Of a DNA stretch of 64,000 nucleotides, positions 1 through 10,560 are shown one piece after another (position 1 is the first letter of the stretch; every line of letters starts with the position of its first letter). The position numbers were made by a program, and so were the translations under genes. The DNA is from Ahaetulla prasina (Eukaryota; Chordata; Lepidosauria; Squamata; Colubridae), in the NCBI RefSeq assembly GCF_028640845.1, contig NC_080539.1, positions 364,561,016 through 364,625,015 on the forward strand, given 5' to 3'. The notes beneath the pieces were generated by a model, which was not told the origin of the DNA, ran no database searches, and saw only the letters and a program-made list of their open reading frames with translations.

Positions 1-119
1 GGCCAGCAGGAGGCGCATGCGCATGCGTGGCAGGACTGAACTGGGGCGATGGCTCGTGTGCCCACAGAGAGGAAGCTGCATGCCACCTCTCGCACGCGTG
101 CCATAGGTTCGCCATCACG
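1..119. mobile_element. hAT-like MITE, right end, cut by window edge
   Basis: It ends with CCATAGGTTCGCCATCACGG, the same terminus as the element at 23,754-24,165 that has a perfect 8-bp target duplication. The other end lies outside the window. The body has CpG-rich GCATGCGC steps. Confidence 0.6.
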
Positions 120-159
120 GGTATAGGGTTTCCTGCTTGAGCAGGGGGTCAGGCTAGCC

Positions 160-289
160 CAGGGATCTCCAACCTTGACAATTTTAAGACTTGCGAGCTC
201 CAACTCCCAGAAATCCTCAGCCAGCTGACTGTGGAATTCTGAGAGTTGAAATCCACAAGTCTTAAAGTTGTCAAGGTTAGAGACCCCTG
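160..289. mobile_element. Hairpin MITE (fold-back, hAT-type 8-bp TSD)
   Basis: Long terminal inverted repeats make the whole element a hairpin, with CAGGGATCTCC at one end and GAGACCCCTG at the other. The flanks GGCTAGCC and GGCTAGAA agree at 6 of 8 bases. It belongs to the family at 2,996, 20,027, 22,393, 22,546 and 31,039. Confidence 0.75.
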
Positions 290-308
290 GGCTAGAAGAC
301 CTCCAAGG

Positions 309-525
309 CAGGGGTGGGTTTCTACCGGTTTGCCCCGGTTCGGGAGAACCAGTAGTGGCGGCGGCGGGAGGCTCCGCCCACCCACCTGGACGTCATCACG
401 GATGCTCTGCGTATGCGCAGAAGGTTTTGCAAATGCGCAGAAGTGCCACACGCGAGCAAAGCAAGCACACATGCACATGCTCACAGTTCTGAACCAGTAG
501 TGAAAGCAAGTGAAAACCGCTACTG
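309..525. mobile_element. hAT MITE with perfect TSD
   Basis: Starts CAGGGGTGGG, ends AACCGCTACTG, and is flanked by CTCCAAGG on both sides (301-308, 526-533). It contains the family's AGAACCAGTAG motif. It is inserted in the CR1 3' end. Confidence 0.85.
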
Positions 526-568
526 CTCCAAGGTCCCTTTTAACTCTGTCATTCTGTTATATTCTGTT

Positions 569-1368
569 ATAATCTTCTGCCATCCCCTTCTCCTTTTGCC
601 TTCCATTTTTCCCAACATCAGGGTCTTTTCCAAGGATTCCTCTCTTCTCCTTGGGTGGCCAGAGCATCTCAGCTTCAGCTCCAGTATCTGTCCTTGCAAA
701 GGACAGTCAGGGTTGGTTTCCTTTAGGATTGACTGATTTGATCTCCTTGCAGGCCGTACGACTCTCCAAGAGTTTACTCCAACCCCACAATTCAAAAGCA
801 TCCATTCTTTAGCCTTCAGCCTTCTTTATGATCCAGCTCTCACAGCCATACGAAACCAGTGGTGGGCTGCTGGTGGTTTGGGCCGGTTCGAGAGAACCGG
901 TAGTTCTGACGATCAAGCTGGCTCTGCCCACCCGCCGCCACCCTATCCTGTCCTATATTTCCTTCTTTCTGGCTCAGCTGATTTCTGCGCCTCCACTGTT
1001 CTACTTACCAGGGCTGCCTTAGAAGCTTCAAATTGCTGTATTTTGAACGCTGCGCATGCGCACGGAGAGTGTGCATGCGTGCAAAGCACTCTCTCATTGA
1101 ACCGGTTGTTAAACCGGTTGCAGCCCACCACTTTACAAAATCATAGCTTTGACTTTTGTCAGCAAGGTGATGTCTCTGCTTTTTAATATGCTGTCTAGGT
1201 TTGCCATAGCTTTCCTCCCAAGAAGCAAGCATCTTTTAATTTCATGACTGCAATCTGCAGTGATCTTAAAGCCCAAGAAAATAAAATCTGTCACTGCTTT
1301 CATTTCTTCCCTTTCTATTTGTTTTTTTAAATGTTGAGTTTCAAGCCAACTTTTGCACTCTCCTCTTC
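569..1368 (-). mobile_element. BovB/RTE LINE fragment
   Basis: The minus strand encodes the C-terminal RTE motif series RRSNQSILKE, LKLRCSGHPRR and SLEKTLMLGKMEGKRRRG. The sequence continues on the far side of a hAT MITE (857-1,133), covering more of the RT. Stops and frameshifts show it is dead. BovB is known for horizontal transfer between squamates and ruminants. Confidence 0.8.
857..1133. mobile_element. hAT MITE inside BovB
   Basis: Starts CAGTGGTGGGCTGC and ends GCAGCCCACCACTT. Flanks are TACGAAAC (849-856) and TACAAAAT (1,134-1,141), matching at 6 of 8 with transitions. The BovB resumes directly after it. Confidence 0.8.
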
Positions 1369-1629
1369 CTATGATGGAAGACTCAAAACCTGACTTACAT
1401 TTGTGATACTTTGGTGGATCCTAGAAAGAGAGTTCGCCTAGATTCCAGAGTCTTCCCCCCGGCCCTCCAGTTTTTGAGCTCAATGGATTTTCCCAAGAGT
1501 TATTTGCTTATCCATCTTTTGCAGTTCATTTCGCTTCCCCAATCTCTGAGACAGCATTATGCCAAATAATGTTTGCATTGGTAACCCTAATCAAATCCCA
1601 TGTAAAAATGATTTACAGGCTGCGTTGCT

Positions 1630-1912
1630 GTTTTTTTTTATTTTTATTTTTTTTATTTACATTTATATCCCGCCCTTCTCCGAAGACTCAGGGCGGCTTA
1701 CAGTGTGTAAGGCAATAGTCTCATTCTATTTGTATATTTACAAAGTCAACTTATTGCCCCCCCCAACAATCTGGGTCCTCATTTTACCTACCTTATAAAG
1801 GATGGAAGGCTGAGTCAACCTTGGACCTGGTGGGACTAGAACCTGCAGTAATTGCAGTCAGCTGTGTTTTAATAACAGGCTTCTTACAGCCTTGAGCCAC
1901 ACCGTGGCTCAT
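1630..1912 (-). mobile_element. tRNA-derived SINE with L2-like tail
   Basis: On the minus strand: tRNA-like head with a degenerate B box, the CAAGGTTGACTCAGCCTTCC body, then GCCGCCCTGAGTCTTCGGAG, which resembles the L2 3' end at 18,512-18,545. It ends in an A-rich tail. Confidence 0.75.
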
Positions 1913-2139
1913 TCTTGTCATTTATTATACTTGAAAAGGGACATTGGTGGGAAATGAGTTTCATTGCCAGCTGTGTCTTGCAGACAGATATGGAGACCTA
2001 TGTGTTTTAAGTCCATTGCCCTGGCACTTTTCTGCAGGAAACGCGGCTTGTGTGCACCTTTTAAAACAACCGCCACTTTAACCCGGATGCGACTCTTCTG
2101 GAAGAGATAGTGATGATGGAAGAAAGCAGACGGCGGTCT

Positions 2140-2700
2140 TAGGAACTGTTAAAAAAATTTATTAAAATGTCCAGCAGTACAGAAACCGCAAGGGGCTTTG
2201 TTTTCTCTCCCCGATTTTCCCCCCCTTTTGGGGAGGGGGGGAACCACCCAAGGGGCAGGAGGGAGGGGTTACACACAGAGGAGGACTGGACACTGCAGTT
2301 ATGTTGAAACAGCAGAGGTTGGAAAAGTGCTGACTGCACACACCACACTCACACTTTTTTGTGTATCCACACAACCACACACGTACATACACCCACAAGT
2401 CAAACCCAGCTTCAGATGTGACACATTTCGCTTGTGCAGGGGAAACAGTTCAAAAGCAATTGCATTCGGCAAAGGATCTGGCTGGCACAGAAGTCTTCGG
2501 GGCTGCGCATATGGCCTCAGGAACAGAAGCGCCCAACAGAAGCTTTCAGCAAGATCATTTTAAGGGACAGGATTAGAGTTCCTGCCACCCATTCCTGGGT
2601 TGATCCTCTCTCTAGTATTGAGGGGGGACCTCAAAGGTCATCTAGTCTTAACCTTCTGTCGTTGCTGGAAAACAGGTCCTCCAGTATGCCCGCTCGGTAA
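2140..2700. other. Intergenic sequence without recognised repeat
   Basis: Contains a GGGG/CCCC-rich hairpin near 2,217-2,260 and a CA-rich stretch near 2,336-2,400. The minus strand has AATAAA at 2,158-2,163. No coding or family signal was recognised, though a distal NCAN 3'UTR is possible. Confidence 0.3.
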
Positions 2701-2995
2701 CTCTACGGTCTGTTTTTGAAAGCCACCAACCAAGAAAAAGTCCACCACTTTAGGAACTCTGCTTTTTCCACTGAGTGGACTGAAAAAAAAAATGAGACAA
2801 ATAAAAGGATTTCCTCAAGTGACTTCCTGTCAAGGGCATCCCTGTGGTCAGAAAAATTTAAGACGGCAGCCACGGCTACATGGCGCAATCCCGAGTGTGG
2901 CCGCCATTTTGACCCCTTCTTCCCTTGCAGCTGCCACCCCTGATACAATTTTGCTTCACCAGATCTTTATATTAATTCTTTAGGCCAGGGGTGGG

Positions 2996-3113
2996 GAAAC
3001 GGTGGCCCTTTTATGATTTGTGGACATCAACTCCCAGAATTCTTGAGCCAGCAAAGGGAATTCTGGGAGTTGAAGTCCACAAGTCATAAAAGGGCCATCG
3101 TTCCCCACCCGTG
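2996..3113. mobile_element. Hairpin MITE
   Basis: Arms such as CCCAGAATTC...GAATTCTGGGAG and GGCCCTTTTATGA...TCATAAAAGGGCC fold the element on itself. The flanks CTTTAGGC and CCTTAGGC match at 7 of 8. Confidence 0.85.
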
Positions 3114-3182
3114 CCTTAGGCCTTGGCTTGGAAGCAAGCCCCAGCTGAAATCAATATAGGTGGGTACAAGGAGTGCAGGAAG

Positions 3183-3547
3183 ACCTAGTCCTACACCTAC
3201 AACCATTTAATGATTGAATGAAGTTACAATGGCACTGAAAAAAAAACACGACTTACAACCAGTCCTCACACTTACGACCACCGCAGCATCCCACAAGCAC
3301 GTGATCAAAATTTGGGAGCTTGGCAGCTGCCATATATTTACAATAATTGCAGCATCCTGAGGCGATTTGACTGTGATTTGCAAATTTCCCAGGGGGCTTT
3401 TAACAAGTAGAGTCAATGGGGGAAGCTGGATTTGCTTAACCACCAAAAAAATGACGTAAAAATGGGTCTGACTCACTAAACGACTGCCTCTCATAGTGAA
3501 GGAAGCTGCAGTCCCAGTTGTTGTCGTTAAGTAGAGAACTACCTCTA
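3183..3547. mobile_element. Pogo/Tigger-like MITE (diverged)
   Basis: Carries the family hallmarks: CTAGTCC start, GCACTGAAAAA, CTTACGACC, GCAGCATCC, TGTGATTTG, TCAATGGGG and a CTACCT end. Family termini elsewhere are CAGGTAGTCCTCGACTTA flanked by TA. Confidence 0.6.
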
Positions 3548-3784
3548 CTCATCTTGGAAAATCTATCCTGTGCGTAGTATAATTTGTGGCAAAGGAAGCC
3601 TCCGTACAGGGTGCCTATAAAACTTTGTGCACTTTTTATTTTTAATAACTTCACTTCCATATAAAATATCAGCCATCTCCAGAATGCAGCAGGAGGAGGA
3701 ATTTAGCATTTTTATTGGCAGGAATAAAAACAGCTCTCCCACCCTTTCGGAGGCCAAACTAAGCACAATTTTGACTATGGAGAT

Positions 3785-3990
3785 TCTCAGTCATCCAGGT
3801 CACGGTTGTCCAAAAGGTGTGTTTTTTCAAGAAGCAACTGGACTTTCTGGTTTTTCTTTGAAGACGTTTCGCTTCTCATCCAAGAAGCTTCTTCAGCTCT
3901 GACTGGGTGGTGGGGAATGGAAGGATTATTTATACGTCTTCAAAGAAACCCAGAAAGTCCAAATGCCTCTTGAAAAAAAAAACCACTCTG
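3785..3990. repeat. Fold-back repeat with GATGAGAAGCGAAACG-type motif
   Basis: The left half runs from CTCAGTCATCCAGG to GACGTTTCGCTTCTCATCC. The right half contains an inverted GTCTTCAAAGAAACCCAGAAAGTCC arm. Related fold-backs lie at 39,448-39,697 and 61,660-61,890. Confidence 0.6.
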
Positions 3991-5050
3991 GGACTGCACA
4001 ATTTTGAGGTTCTCCCAACACAGTCTGCAGTGGTGTTTGATCACATTGCTTAGCCTAAGTTTTGGTTCAATCCACATTTTATTGAAATTGTGAACGAATT
4101 CTGGTATTTTGCTGATGGCTTGTTATACCTTACAAGAGTAGAAATGGAAGCTGCCAAAAGCTTTTATAGATATCCTCCGTTTCACAGCGACCCGGGGACA
4201 GCAGAATCCAATTTCATTTTGCCCCAAAGTGTTTGGCCAGATCCCAGAAGATAATTAAATCAAAAGCAGCTGGAGGTGTCCTTGATGATCTGGAAGTGCC
4301 TTGAATAGCCAAGATATTGGGGGTGGGGGTGGGGGAGAAATCTCATAAAGACTGAACAAAAAGCATTCCAATTTTTATAAGGGGAAGAGATTCTTTAACA
4401 CTTCCAGTGATGGAGAAGCTCTGGAGGTTCTCCCAGAAATCTTTATCTTCCTCTCTTGTATTTATCTGATCTCCTTTACAAACACTTCTTCCCTTATTCC
4501 GATCAGAGAGATGCAAAGTATTTCAAAGAATCACAGATGTAGTGATATTGAAACCCTAGGAGGAACGATGAAAAGGCTGACTTATGTTTTGCCCGCAGGG
4601 GTATCTGATCCAAAGGACCTGTCAAAATGCCCTTTTCCCCTTCCCACCCAAATTAGCATTGTAGATGTTGGAGCAAAATGTGGCTGATGATTGCAGGGCC
4701 ACAGATTTTAATGCTCCAAAAATGCCACGTGGACAGGGCCACTTTCCAAATGTGGTATCCATTGGGGGAAGGGGACAAAATTGATTCCTTGGGCTTTTGC
4801 ATCCCTTAAGAGGTGCATTTTGCCCTTTGTAATCCTCCCCAAACCCTCCAGCCACCTCCCCCCAAAATGGGGACATTTAGGGTGGGTCTATCCTAAAAGG
4901 TATTGCTGCGACCTGGGACAATAATCTTTTGCATCGTTTTGTTAAGAGGGAGATTCCTAATTGCGAGTCCTTTGATGGAGGCATACATTTTTTATTATAA
5001 CTTGTAACAACAGAGTTGAATTTTAGCATGCCTTGTGGCATCTGGTTCCT
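3991..5050. other. Intergenic sequence, nothing recognised
   Basis: About 1 kb of AT-rich sequence with no gene, RNA or repeat family that I recognise. A GGGGGTGGGGGTGGGGG run sits near 4,320. Confidence 0.3.
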
Positions 5051-5052
5051 CA

Positions 5053-5453
5053 CCTACAAGTAGTCCTCACTTAACGATTGTTCAATGTTACAACAGGTTA
5101 CTTATGACCCATTCTCAAAGTTATCACTATCGCACCCTTGTTGTCAACGTGTGACATTTGGGGAACTTGGAAATCAGCTTGCATTTACAACCTTTTTCAA
5201 GGTCCTGCATTGCACGACTACATTTTTAATCCTTTTTTTTTGCCATTTTCCAGCAAAAAAGATGCATTGGATAGGCTGGATTCGCTTAACAACCACTTCG
5301 TTTGCTTAATGGCTATGGAGACTCACTTTACAATCATTGTATAAACTGGTTGTAAAAATTGAGTTAGCTCACGTGTTAGTCCATTTAACAACTGCAATGA
5401 ACAAAATCCTGGCCCCAATGGTGGTTATTAAAGGAGGATTACCTCTAGTCTAC
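5053..5453. mobile_element. Pogo/Tigger-like MITE (diverged)
   Basis: Starts near TAGTCCTCACTTAACGATTG and ends in GGAGGATTACCT. The internal TTATGACCC, GCATTGGATAGGC and CGCTTAACAACCAC bits match the family. Confidence 0.55.
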
Positions 5454-5454
5454 C

Positions 5455-6350
5455 TCAAAGGGCTGATGTTGAGGAAAGTGGGCTGTGACACAGAGAAAAT
5501 CTAGATATTTTGACTCAGGGAATTCATGTTTGATTTAGACATCTGACTCAGCAATGTCCCCAAGGTCAAAAAAGTCAAGATGGTGGCTACACTTATGCTA
5601 ATGAGCCCTTTCCTTCCATTTTATTGCCTGTAAAAAGAGCGAGGGCTTTGATCACAGATTTCTCTGCGGACTGAATCTTCTGGACTGAAAGTTTCCCATT
5701 TCTGATTTAAGGTGAAAATATTCCTTTCCTTCCGTTGCTTTATTCTGGGAATATTCAGTTTGCCTTTCAAAGCTGCATCCAGCCCCAGACAAATGTTACC
5801 AAATTATTATTATTTTTTTTCATGTGACCAAAAGAGACATTATTAAATGCTTGGGGAGTTTTAGTCGGGTAATTTAAATTACGTTTGAATGAAAAATAAA
5901 TTTAGATCAAGGGGACTTTGCTGACAAAGGGCCTTGTGCTTACGTCGGCAAAGAGAGCAAACAACCAGGATTAGTATTTATATGGGTTGCCACATCATTC
6001 ATGGCCATCAGATGGCAGCAAACAGCAAACCCAAACACCTTCCTGCCATCTAGTGGGTTACTTGAGTTTTGCAACCTAGATATGCTAGTCCTAAGAACAA
6101 GAACAATACAGAATTCCTAATATCTGCAAAATTTAAGCAAAGGGAGAATTGAGGAGAGTTGGGAAAGCATCGCTAGATCTGATATCTTCACGGCTTGTTT
6201 TAAGATCCTGCTCCAGGCTTTGATTTCCTAGAGCCAGTATATGCATGTGAATGTAGCTGCTGGGCCAGGCAGCATCTGTTTTAATCTTCCATCAGTAGCC
6301 CAAGATTGTGCTATGTCAGAGCTGTGGGACATGGTGGGAAATTCATGGCA
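5455..6350. other. Intergenic sequence, mostly unrecognised
   Basis: Largely unassigned. At 6,009-6,060 an inverted pair CAGATGGCAGCAAA...CCTGCCATCTAG forms a small hairpin, like the one at 25,291-25,345. Confidence 0.3.
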
Positions 6351-6362
6351 CCTTAAAACAGT

Positions 6363-6475
6363 GCTTGTCAACCTTAGCCATTTTAAGATGTATGGACTTC
6401 AATTCCCAGAATTCCTCAGCAACCAGCCAAGATGAAATCGATGAATCATAAAGCTGCCAAGGTTGAGAAACATGT
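6363..6475. mobile_element. Diverged hairpin MITE
   Basis: GTCAACCTTAGCCATTTTAAG on the left pairs with GCTGCCAAGGTTGAG on the right. The central TTCAATTCCCAGAATTCC is the family core. A half copy with the same core is at 6,836-6,905. Confidence 0.6.
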
Positions 6476-7410
6476 ACTATGTTCCTTTCCCATCCTAACG
6501 ATGCTTCAGAGAAGCAATAGAATAAAAATGAGATCAGAAAAGGGGGTGGGGTGGGGTTTCTGGGGAAGAATCCTAGTTCATGGAGAATCCCAGATCATCT
6601 TTGAAGAAGAGCTCTGCTTCCCTGGAAGTGTTTGCAGCCTAAGGAACTTAGTTTCGTAGGTGGTTTATGCAACGGGCCTGTGGTGGAGTGCAAGAATGGC
6701 CTTGGGAGACAGGAGAGGCAGCTGTAGAAACCATTTCCTAAGTTTTATGTCCTTCTGTGGACTGAGATATCTTTTACAACCTGGTTATCCAGTCTGTAGC
6801 TCTCCCTGCTATCTGCCAGGGTCATGCCCACAGACCAGGGCTCTCCAAACTTGGCAACTTTAGGACTTGTAGACTTCAACTCCCAGAATGCCCCAGCCAA
6901 CCATATCTCAGGGCACCTATTTCCTTAAAAGTGGGAATGACAAATGTCATCCATCCTTGGAACAGACGGCAATCGAACAGAATCAGCCTCCCGCTTTCCC
7001 CTTGGATAAATCCTTTCAGAAGCTGGCTAAGTAGTAGGAACAAGAGAGAACGGGCAGCAATGAAAATGTCTTAAACCAGTTGTGCTCAATTCAGCTGCCT
7101 CCAGGTAGTTTGCACTATAATTCCCATCACCTGATCAGGCCCATGCTGGTGGGACACCAAAACCTTCGGCAGAAGTAAGATAGGCCACCCGAATCTGGTG
7201 CTGAAAAAAAAATATCTTCCTTTCTCTCTTCTAAAATTATGCAATTTTTTTTGCAAAGCATTGTTCTTCTTTTGTTAATTTGTAGAAGGTTCTAATGTGG
7301 GGAAGGGGGAGAAGCTCAGGGTGAGGTGGGGGCTGAGAAGACCAAAGCAGAACCAGCCAACTCTCCTCCAATCACTGGGCAATTGGATTGCTCCTCTGAA
7401 TTTTAAGCCC

Positions 7411-7600
7411 CAGTGGTGGGATTCAACTGCTTCTCTCCGAGTCGGGCAAACCAGTAGCTGCGACTGCGGGAGGCTCGGCCCAACTGCCCAGATGTAATGC
7501 GCACCTAGTCGCATGCGCAGAAGGCCGTGCGCATGTGTGGACGAGGCGTGTGCGCTCACATTTGCGAACCGGTAAGGAAGGTAAGTGAATCCCACCGCTG
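7411..7600. mobile_element. hAT MITE with perfect TSD
   Basis: Starts CAGTGGTGGGATTCAAC, ends GTGAATCCCACCGCTG, and is flanked on both sides by TTAAGCCC (7,403-7,410 and 7,601-7,608). Confidence 0.92.
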
Positions 7601-8033
7601 TTAAGCCCCCATTTTCCAGAAGATCTTTGTAACCAAGACGAGCGTTTGCAATTTCTCTTTTAAAAATGAGAGCTAATTCTCAGAAATCTGGCCTTTGCGC
7701 CCCAATTTTGCTGGGGTGGGGTGGGGTGGGGTGGGTGGGGGAGGCGTGAGGAACATGTCGACCTGACTGGAATCATTTTTTTTTTTAGTGCCAGGTTTTC
7801 AGCATATCTGCATGGAATGCCTAGTGGGTATGCGCTGCACGCAACTGTGCCATCCTGCAGTGGGCCCTGGGAAGAGATACGAGAGGGGAAGGAAAGGCGA
7901 TCAGCCATTCCCATCACACATGGAAACCCCGTCACATCCTGGATGGTCGGGAGGAAGATGGGGGAGGAAGGGGCTGGAGATACAGGAAGGGGGGGGGGGA
8001 TGTCAAAGCTTGTGCTTCCATTGGGGTCAGAGG
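7601..8033 (-). other. NCAN: Presumed proximal NCAN 3'UTR
   Basis: Sequence directly after the NCAN stop codon. It carries a G-rich/C-rich run (7,989-8,000), a T/A run and a (GGGGT)n patch at 7,712-7,737. I see no AATAAA in the transcribed orientation here, so the end of the transcript is not located. A hAT MITE follows at 7,411-7,600. Confidence 0.35.
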
Positions 8034-8182
8034 TTAAAAGTAGTTGCTGCCATCCTCTGCCCAGTCCAGCTTTGGACGCTGCTTCTGGTGTTTCCTCCGG
8101 TCCTTGCGGGATTTGCGATGGTGGTGCTGCCGGCGTTGGCGGTGGTGACGATGGTGCCGCCGGGTTCTGTGCGACCGTCTGG
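8034..8182 (-). CDS. NCAN: NCAN terminal exon, Arg/His-rich C-terminal tail
   Basis: The exon follows acceptor ATTCCTTGTAG and encodes 48 residues before TAA at 8,034-8,036. The tail starts [13 protein letters not shown] and continues through [13 protein letters not shown] to [10 protein letters not shown]. Human neurocan ends in the same place with a histidine-repeat tail followed by KSRKERRKHK, which makes this the strongest evidence for NCAN over other lecticans. The snake tail is richer in Arg and less purely His than the human one, so it carries more positive charge. Two other frames are also open across this exon because it is GC-rich, but only this frame fits the splice phase. Confidence 0.95.
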
Positions 8183-8282
8183 CTACAAGGAATCAACAGC
8201 CAGGAAAGATGGAGGCATTAGTCACTCACCCCGGGCTAGGTGGTAAATGCAACAAGGACTAGCTACTACCACAGTTCTACGT

Positions 8283-8517
8283 GCAGGTGGTCCTCGTTTA
8301 ACAATTGCCTCGTTTAGTGACCTTTTGAAATTACGGAGATGATGAAATAAGTAAACTTTGCAACCAGTCCTTTCCTTTATGACCTTGGCAGGTCTGTATA
8401 GCCACGGAAAGTTGAATAACGATCATAAACATAATTGTGGTTTCGCTTAGCAACCATTTCATTGAATGACTGAGCTGCAGGAGGCAATTGGGGTTGCTAA
8501 ACGAGGACTGCCTGTAC
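8283..8517. mobile_element. Short pogo/Tigger-like MITE
   Basis: Inverted ends GTGGTCCTCGTTTA and TAAACGAGGACTGCC. The interior retains CTTAGCAACC and GAATGACTG bits. Confidence 0.6.
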
Positions 8518-8564
8518 TCAACTTTTCTAAAAGACATAGCCTGCACAAACATTACACATCCAGA

Positions 8565-8785
8565 GCCAGTTTGATCGAAAAGCACAATTGCTGGACTAGC
8601 AACCAGGAGATTCTGAGTTCTATTCTCTCCTTTGGCAGGAAAGTCAGCTGGGTGACTTTGGGCTAGTCCCTCTCTCCTAGCCCGTCCTACCCCACAAGAC
8701 TGTTGTAGTGGGAAGAAGCCTTATGAGCGCCATTTGCAGTTGTACAAGCAAAAGTGGAATATAAATCAAATAAATAAGAAACTCA
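8565..8785 (+). mobile_element. tRNA-derived SINE (GAGCCAGTTTG type)
   Basis: Head GAGCCAGTTTGATCG, then AACCAGGAGATTCTGAGTTC in the B-box region and GGGTGACTTTGGGCTAGTCC in the body. It ends GTGGAATATAAATCAAATAA. Same family as 29,915-30,178. Confidence 0.65.
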
Positions 8786-8865
8786 CTGATCCATACCACG
8801 TATTCATTTATCCTCCTATATTTCTCCCAATGCTCCCCCCACTTCCAATATGTTCCTTCCTGACC

Positions 8866-8990
8866 TAGGTGTGAGCACCCAGCTGCCCTTGGCTGATCTT
8901 GAAGGCAAGTCAGACTTGGTCACACCTTGAGAATGGGAGACCACTAGGAAATCCCATGACTATTGCAGCAGACGTGGAGAGAAGGACGGG
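8866..8990 (+). mobile_element. 5S rRNA-like SINE fragment
   Basis: GGCTGATCTTGAAGGC and AATGGGAGACCACTAGGAAA resemble the internal promoter (A and C boxes) of 5S rRNA. It is not a functional 5S gene because the flanking domains are lost. Confidence 0.5.
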
Positions 8991-9021
8991 GCAAAGCAGT
9001 GAAGGGCAGGGAGGGAGGGAG

Positions 9022-9269
9022 CAGTGGTGGGATTCAGCCTGTTCAGGCTGGTTTGAGTGAACCGGTTGTTAAATTGCTGGCTGGCCCCGGCCCAGCCCTT
9101 CCAGGAGTCCTCACACACCCAGTTTTGGCTCCCAGGTACGTGCAGGAAGACCTACTAGTCCCAAAATGGGGTGCAGGCATGTGTGTGTGTGTGTGTAGCG
9201 CCCCCCCCCCCTGTTTATGCTCCCAGGAGGCAGGGAGGCCTACTAGGCCCAGCATGAATCCTACCATTG
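9022..9269. mobile_element. hAT MITE
   Basis: Starts CAGTGGTGGGATTCAGCC and ends TGAATCCTACCATTG. The flanks GGAGGGAG and GGAGGAAA agree at 6 of 8. Contains a (TG)n run and a C9 run. Confidence 0.75.
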
Positions 9270-9374
9270 GGAGGAAAGGAGGAAGGAAGGATAAAAAGAA
9301 GAAAGGGAGGGAGAAAGAAAGGAAGGATAAAAAAGAAGAAAGGGAGGGAGAAAGAAAGGAAGGAAGGATAAAAA

Positions 9375-9645
9375 AGAGCCTCTGGTGGCTCAGACTGCTA
9401 AGACAGTCTGTTATTAACACAGCTGCCTGCAATTATTGCAGGTTCAAGTCCCACCAGGCCCAAGGTTGACTCAGCCTTCCATCCTTTATAAGGTAGGTAA
9501 AATGAGGACCCAGATTGTTGGGGGCAGTAAGTTGACTTTGTATATAATATACAAATGGATGAAGACTATTGCTTAACATAGTGTAAGCCGCCCTGGGTCT
9601 TCGGAGAAGGGCGGGATATAAATGCAAATAAAAAAAATAAAAAAA
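9375..9645 (+). mobile_element. tRNA-derived SINE with L2-like tail, tandem copy 1
   Basis: TCTGGTGGCTCAGACTGCTA serves as A-box region and GCAGGTTCAAGTCCC as B box. The end is GCCGCCCTGGGTCTTCGGAG, GGGCGGGATATAAATGC and an A-rich tail. It is embedded between GGAAG-rich spacers. Confidence 0.85.
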
Positions 9646-9687
9646 AGAAGAAAGGGAGGGAAGAAGAAAGGAAGGAAGGATAAAAAA

Positions 9688-9955
9688 AGCTTCTGGTGGC
9701 TCAGACTTCTAAGACAGTCTGTTATTAACACAGCTGCCTGCAATTATTGCAGGTTCAAGTCCCACCAGGCCCAAGGTTGACTCAGCCTTCCATCCTTTAT
9801 AAGGTAGGTAAAATGAGGACCCAGATTGTTGTGGGGGGGCAATAAATTGACTTTGTATATAAATATACAAATGGATGAAGACTATTGCTTAACATAGTTA
9901 AGCCACCCTAAGTCTTCGGAGAAGGGCGGGGTATAAATGCAAATTAAAAAAAATA
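9688..9955 (+). mobile_element. tRNA-derived SINE with L2-like tail, tandem copy 2
   Basis: Nearly identical to 9,375-9,645, with the same unusual doublet before it (GGAAGGAAGGATAAAAAA). The repeated spacer shows the pair arose by tandem duplication of a roughly 312-bp unit. Confidence 0.85.
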
Positions 9956-10377
9956 AAAAAAAAGAAGAAGAAAGGGAGGGAGGAAGGAAGAAAGGGATAA
10001 AAAAGAAAAAAGAGGGGGGGGAACATGTTCATTTTTTGAACAAGGAATTGAACCGGCTTATCTGGAGGATATACTTTTCAAGAACTTTTCTCCCTGTATC
10101 AACATACTCTGGTGCCCTTCTCCCATTCTTCCCCCACCTCCCCCACGAATCCCACCTCCCCGATTCTTTTTTTCAACTCAAGGAACAAAAGAGCCTGGGA
10201 GGTGCTGGTCCTTAGCGCAATGCGAAAGGCACTGGGAGCCCTTTCCCAGGTTTCCTTCCCCAGACCACCTGAAGTCCTGCCCAGCCAAGAGGGCAAGCTG
10301 GACAGGGGAAGAGAAAGGGAGAGATTTCCTAGCCTCCTGGCCATCCGTTTCCACCCTCGTCCCTCAAAGTGACTCAC

Positions 10378-10560
10378 GTTTTGTGCAGAGGACTTTGGGG
10401 TTCTCCCACAGGCCGTTGACGTGACATTTGATGGTGGGCATGTGCCTTTGGAGGAAGCCCTCTGCGCACTGGTATCGGACGGTCGAGTGCACGCTGTACC
10501 TCTCCTTCTTCTTTCCGACGGGGGACGCGTTTTCCACCAGAGGGGGAGGCCCGCACAGCA
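10378..10560 (-). CDS. NCAN: NCAN sushi (CCP) domain exon
   Basis: This 183-bp exon has the standard size for lectican sushi exons, with acceptor GGTCTTTGTAG and donor GTGAGTC. It encodes one complement-control module: LCGPPPLVENAS at the start, YSVHSTVRYQCAEGF in the middle, and IKCHVNGLWENP with a final VLCTK. The four cysteines and the Trp before the last one are all present. The last base (C) joins CC of the final exon to make the Pro of TKPRRSHR, as in mammals. Confidence 0.97.

Larger units (their letters stand above)
120..568 (+). mobile_element. CR1 3' end, split by two MITEs
   Basis: The pieces 120-159, 290-308 and 526-568 together read as the common CR1 3' end (GGGTTTCCTGC, CTAGAAGACCTCCAAGG, TCCC, CATTCTGTTAT tail). 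The gaps are a hairpin MITE (160-289) and a hAT MITE (309-525). Confidence 0.75.

Noticed and set aside
2158..2163. AATAAA on the minus strand as NCAN polyadenylation signal
   Set aside because: It lies almost 6 kb past the stop with many repeats between, and I see no supporting downstream element. Such hexamers are common by chance in AT-rich DNA.
1..8000. Link-domain exons of HAPLN4, which lies convergent to NCAN in mammals
   Set aside because: I looked on the plus strand for link-module motifs and found none. If synteny holds, the gene is outside the window.
7660..8246. Long open frames on both strands over the last NCAN exon, including a Pro-rich one
   Set aside because: They arise from GC-rich sequence. 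Only the frame starting at the splice acceptor continues the sushi exon and matches the neurocan tail.
8866..8990. Possible 5S rRNA gene
   Set aside because: Only the internal promoter-like parts match. The overall sequence is too short and diverged, and a SINE origin is more likely.
9375..9470. Possible tRNA gene (A and B boxes)
   Set aside because: The cloverleaf does not close and the sequence continues into a SINE body and tail.
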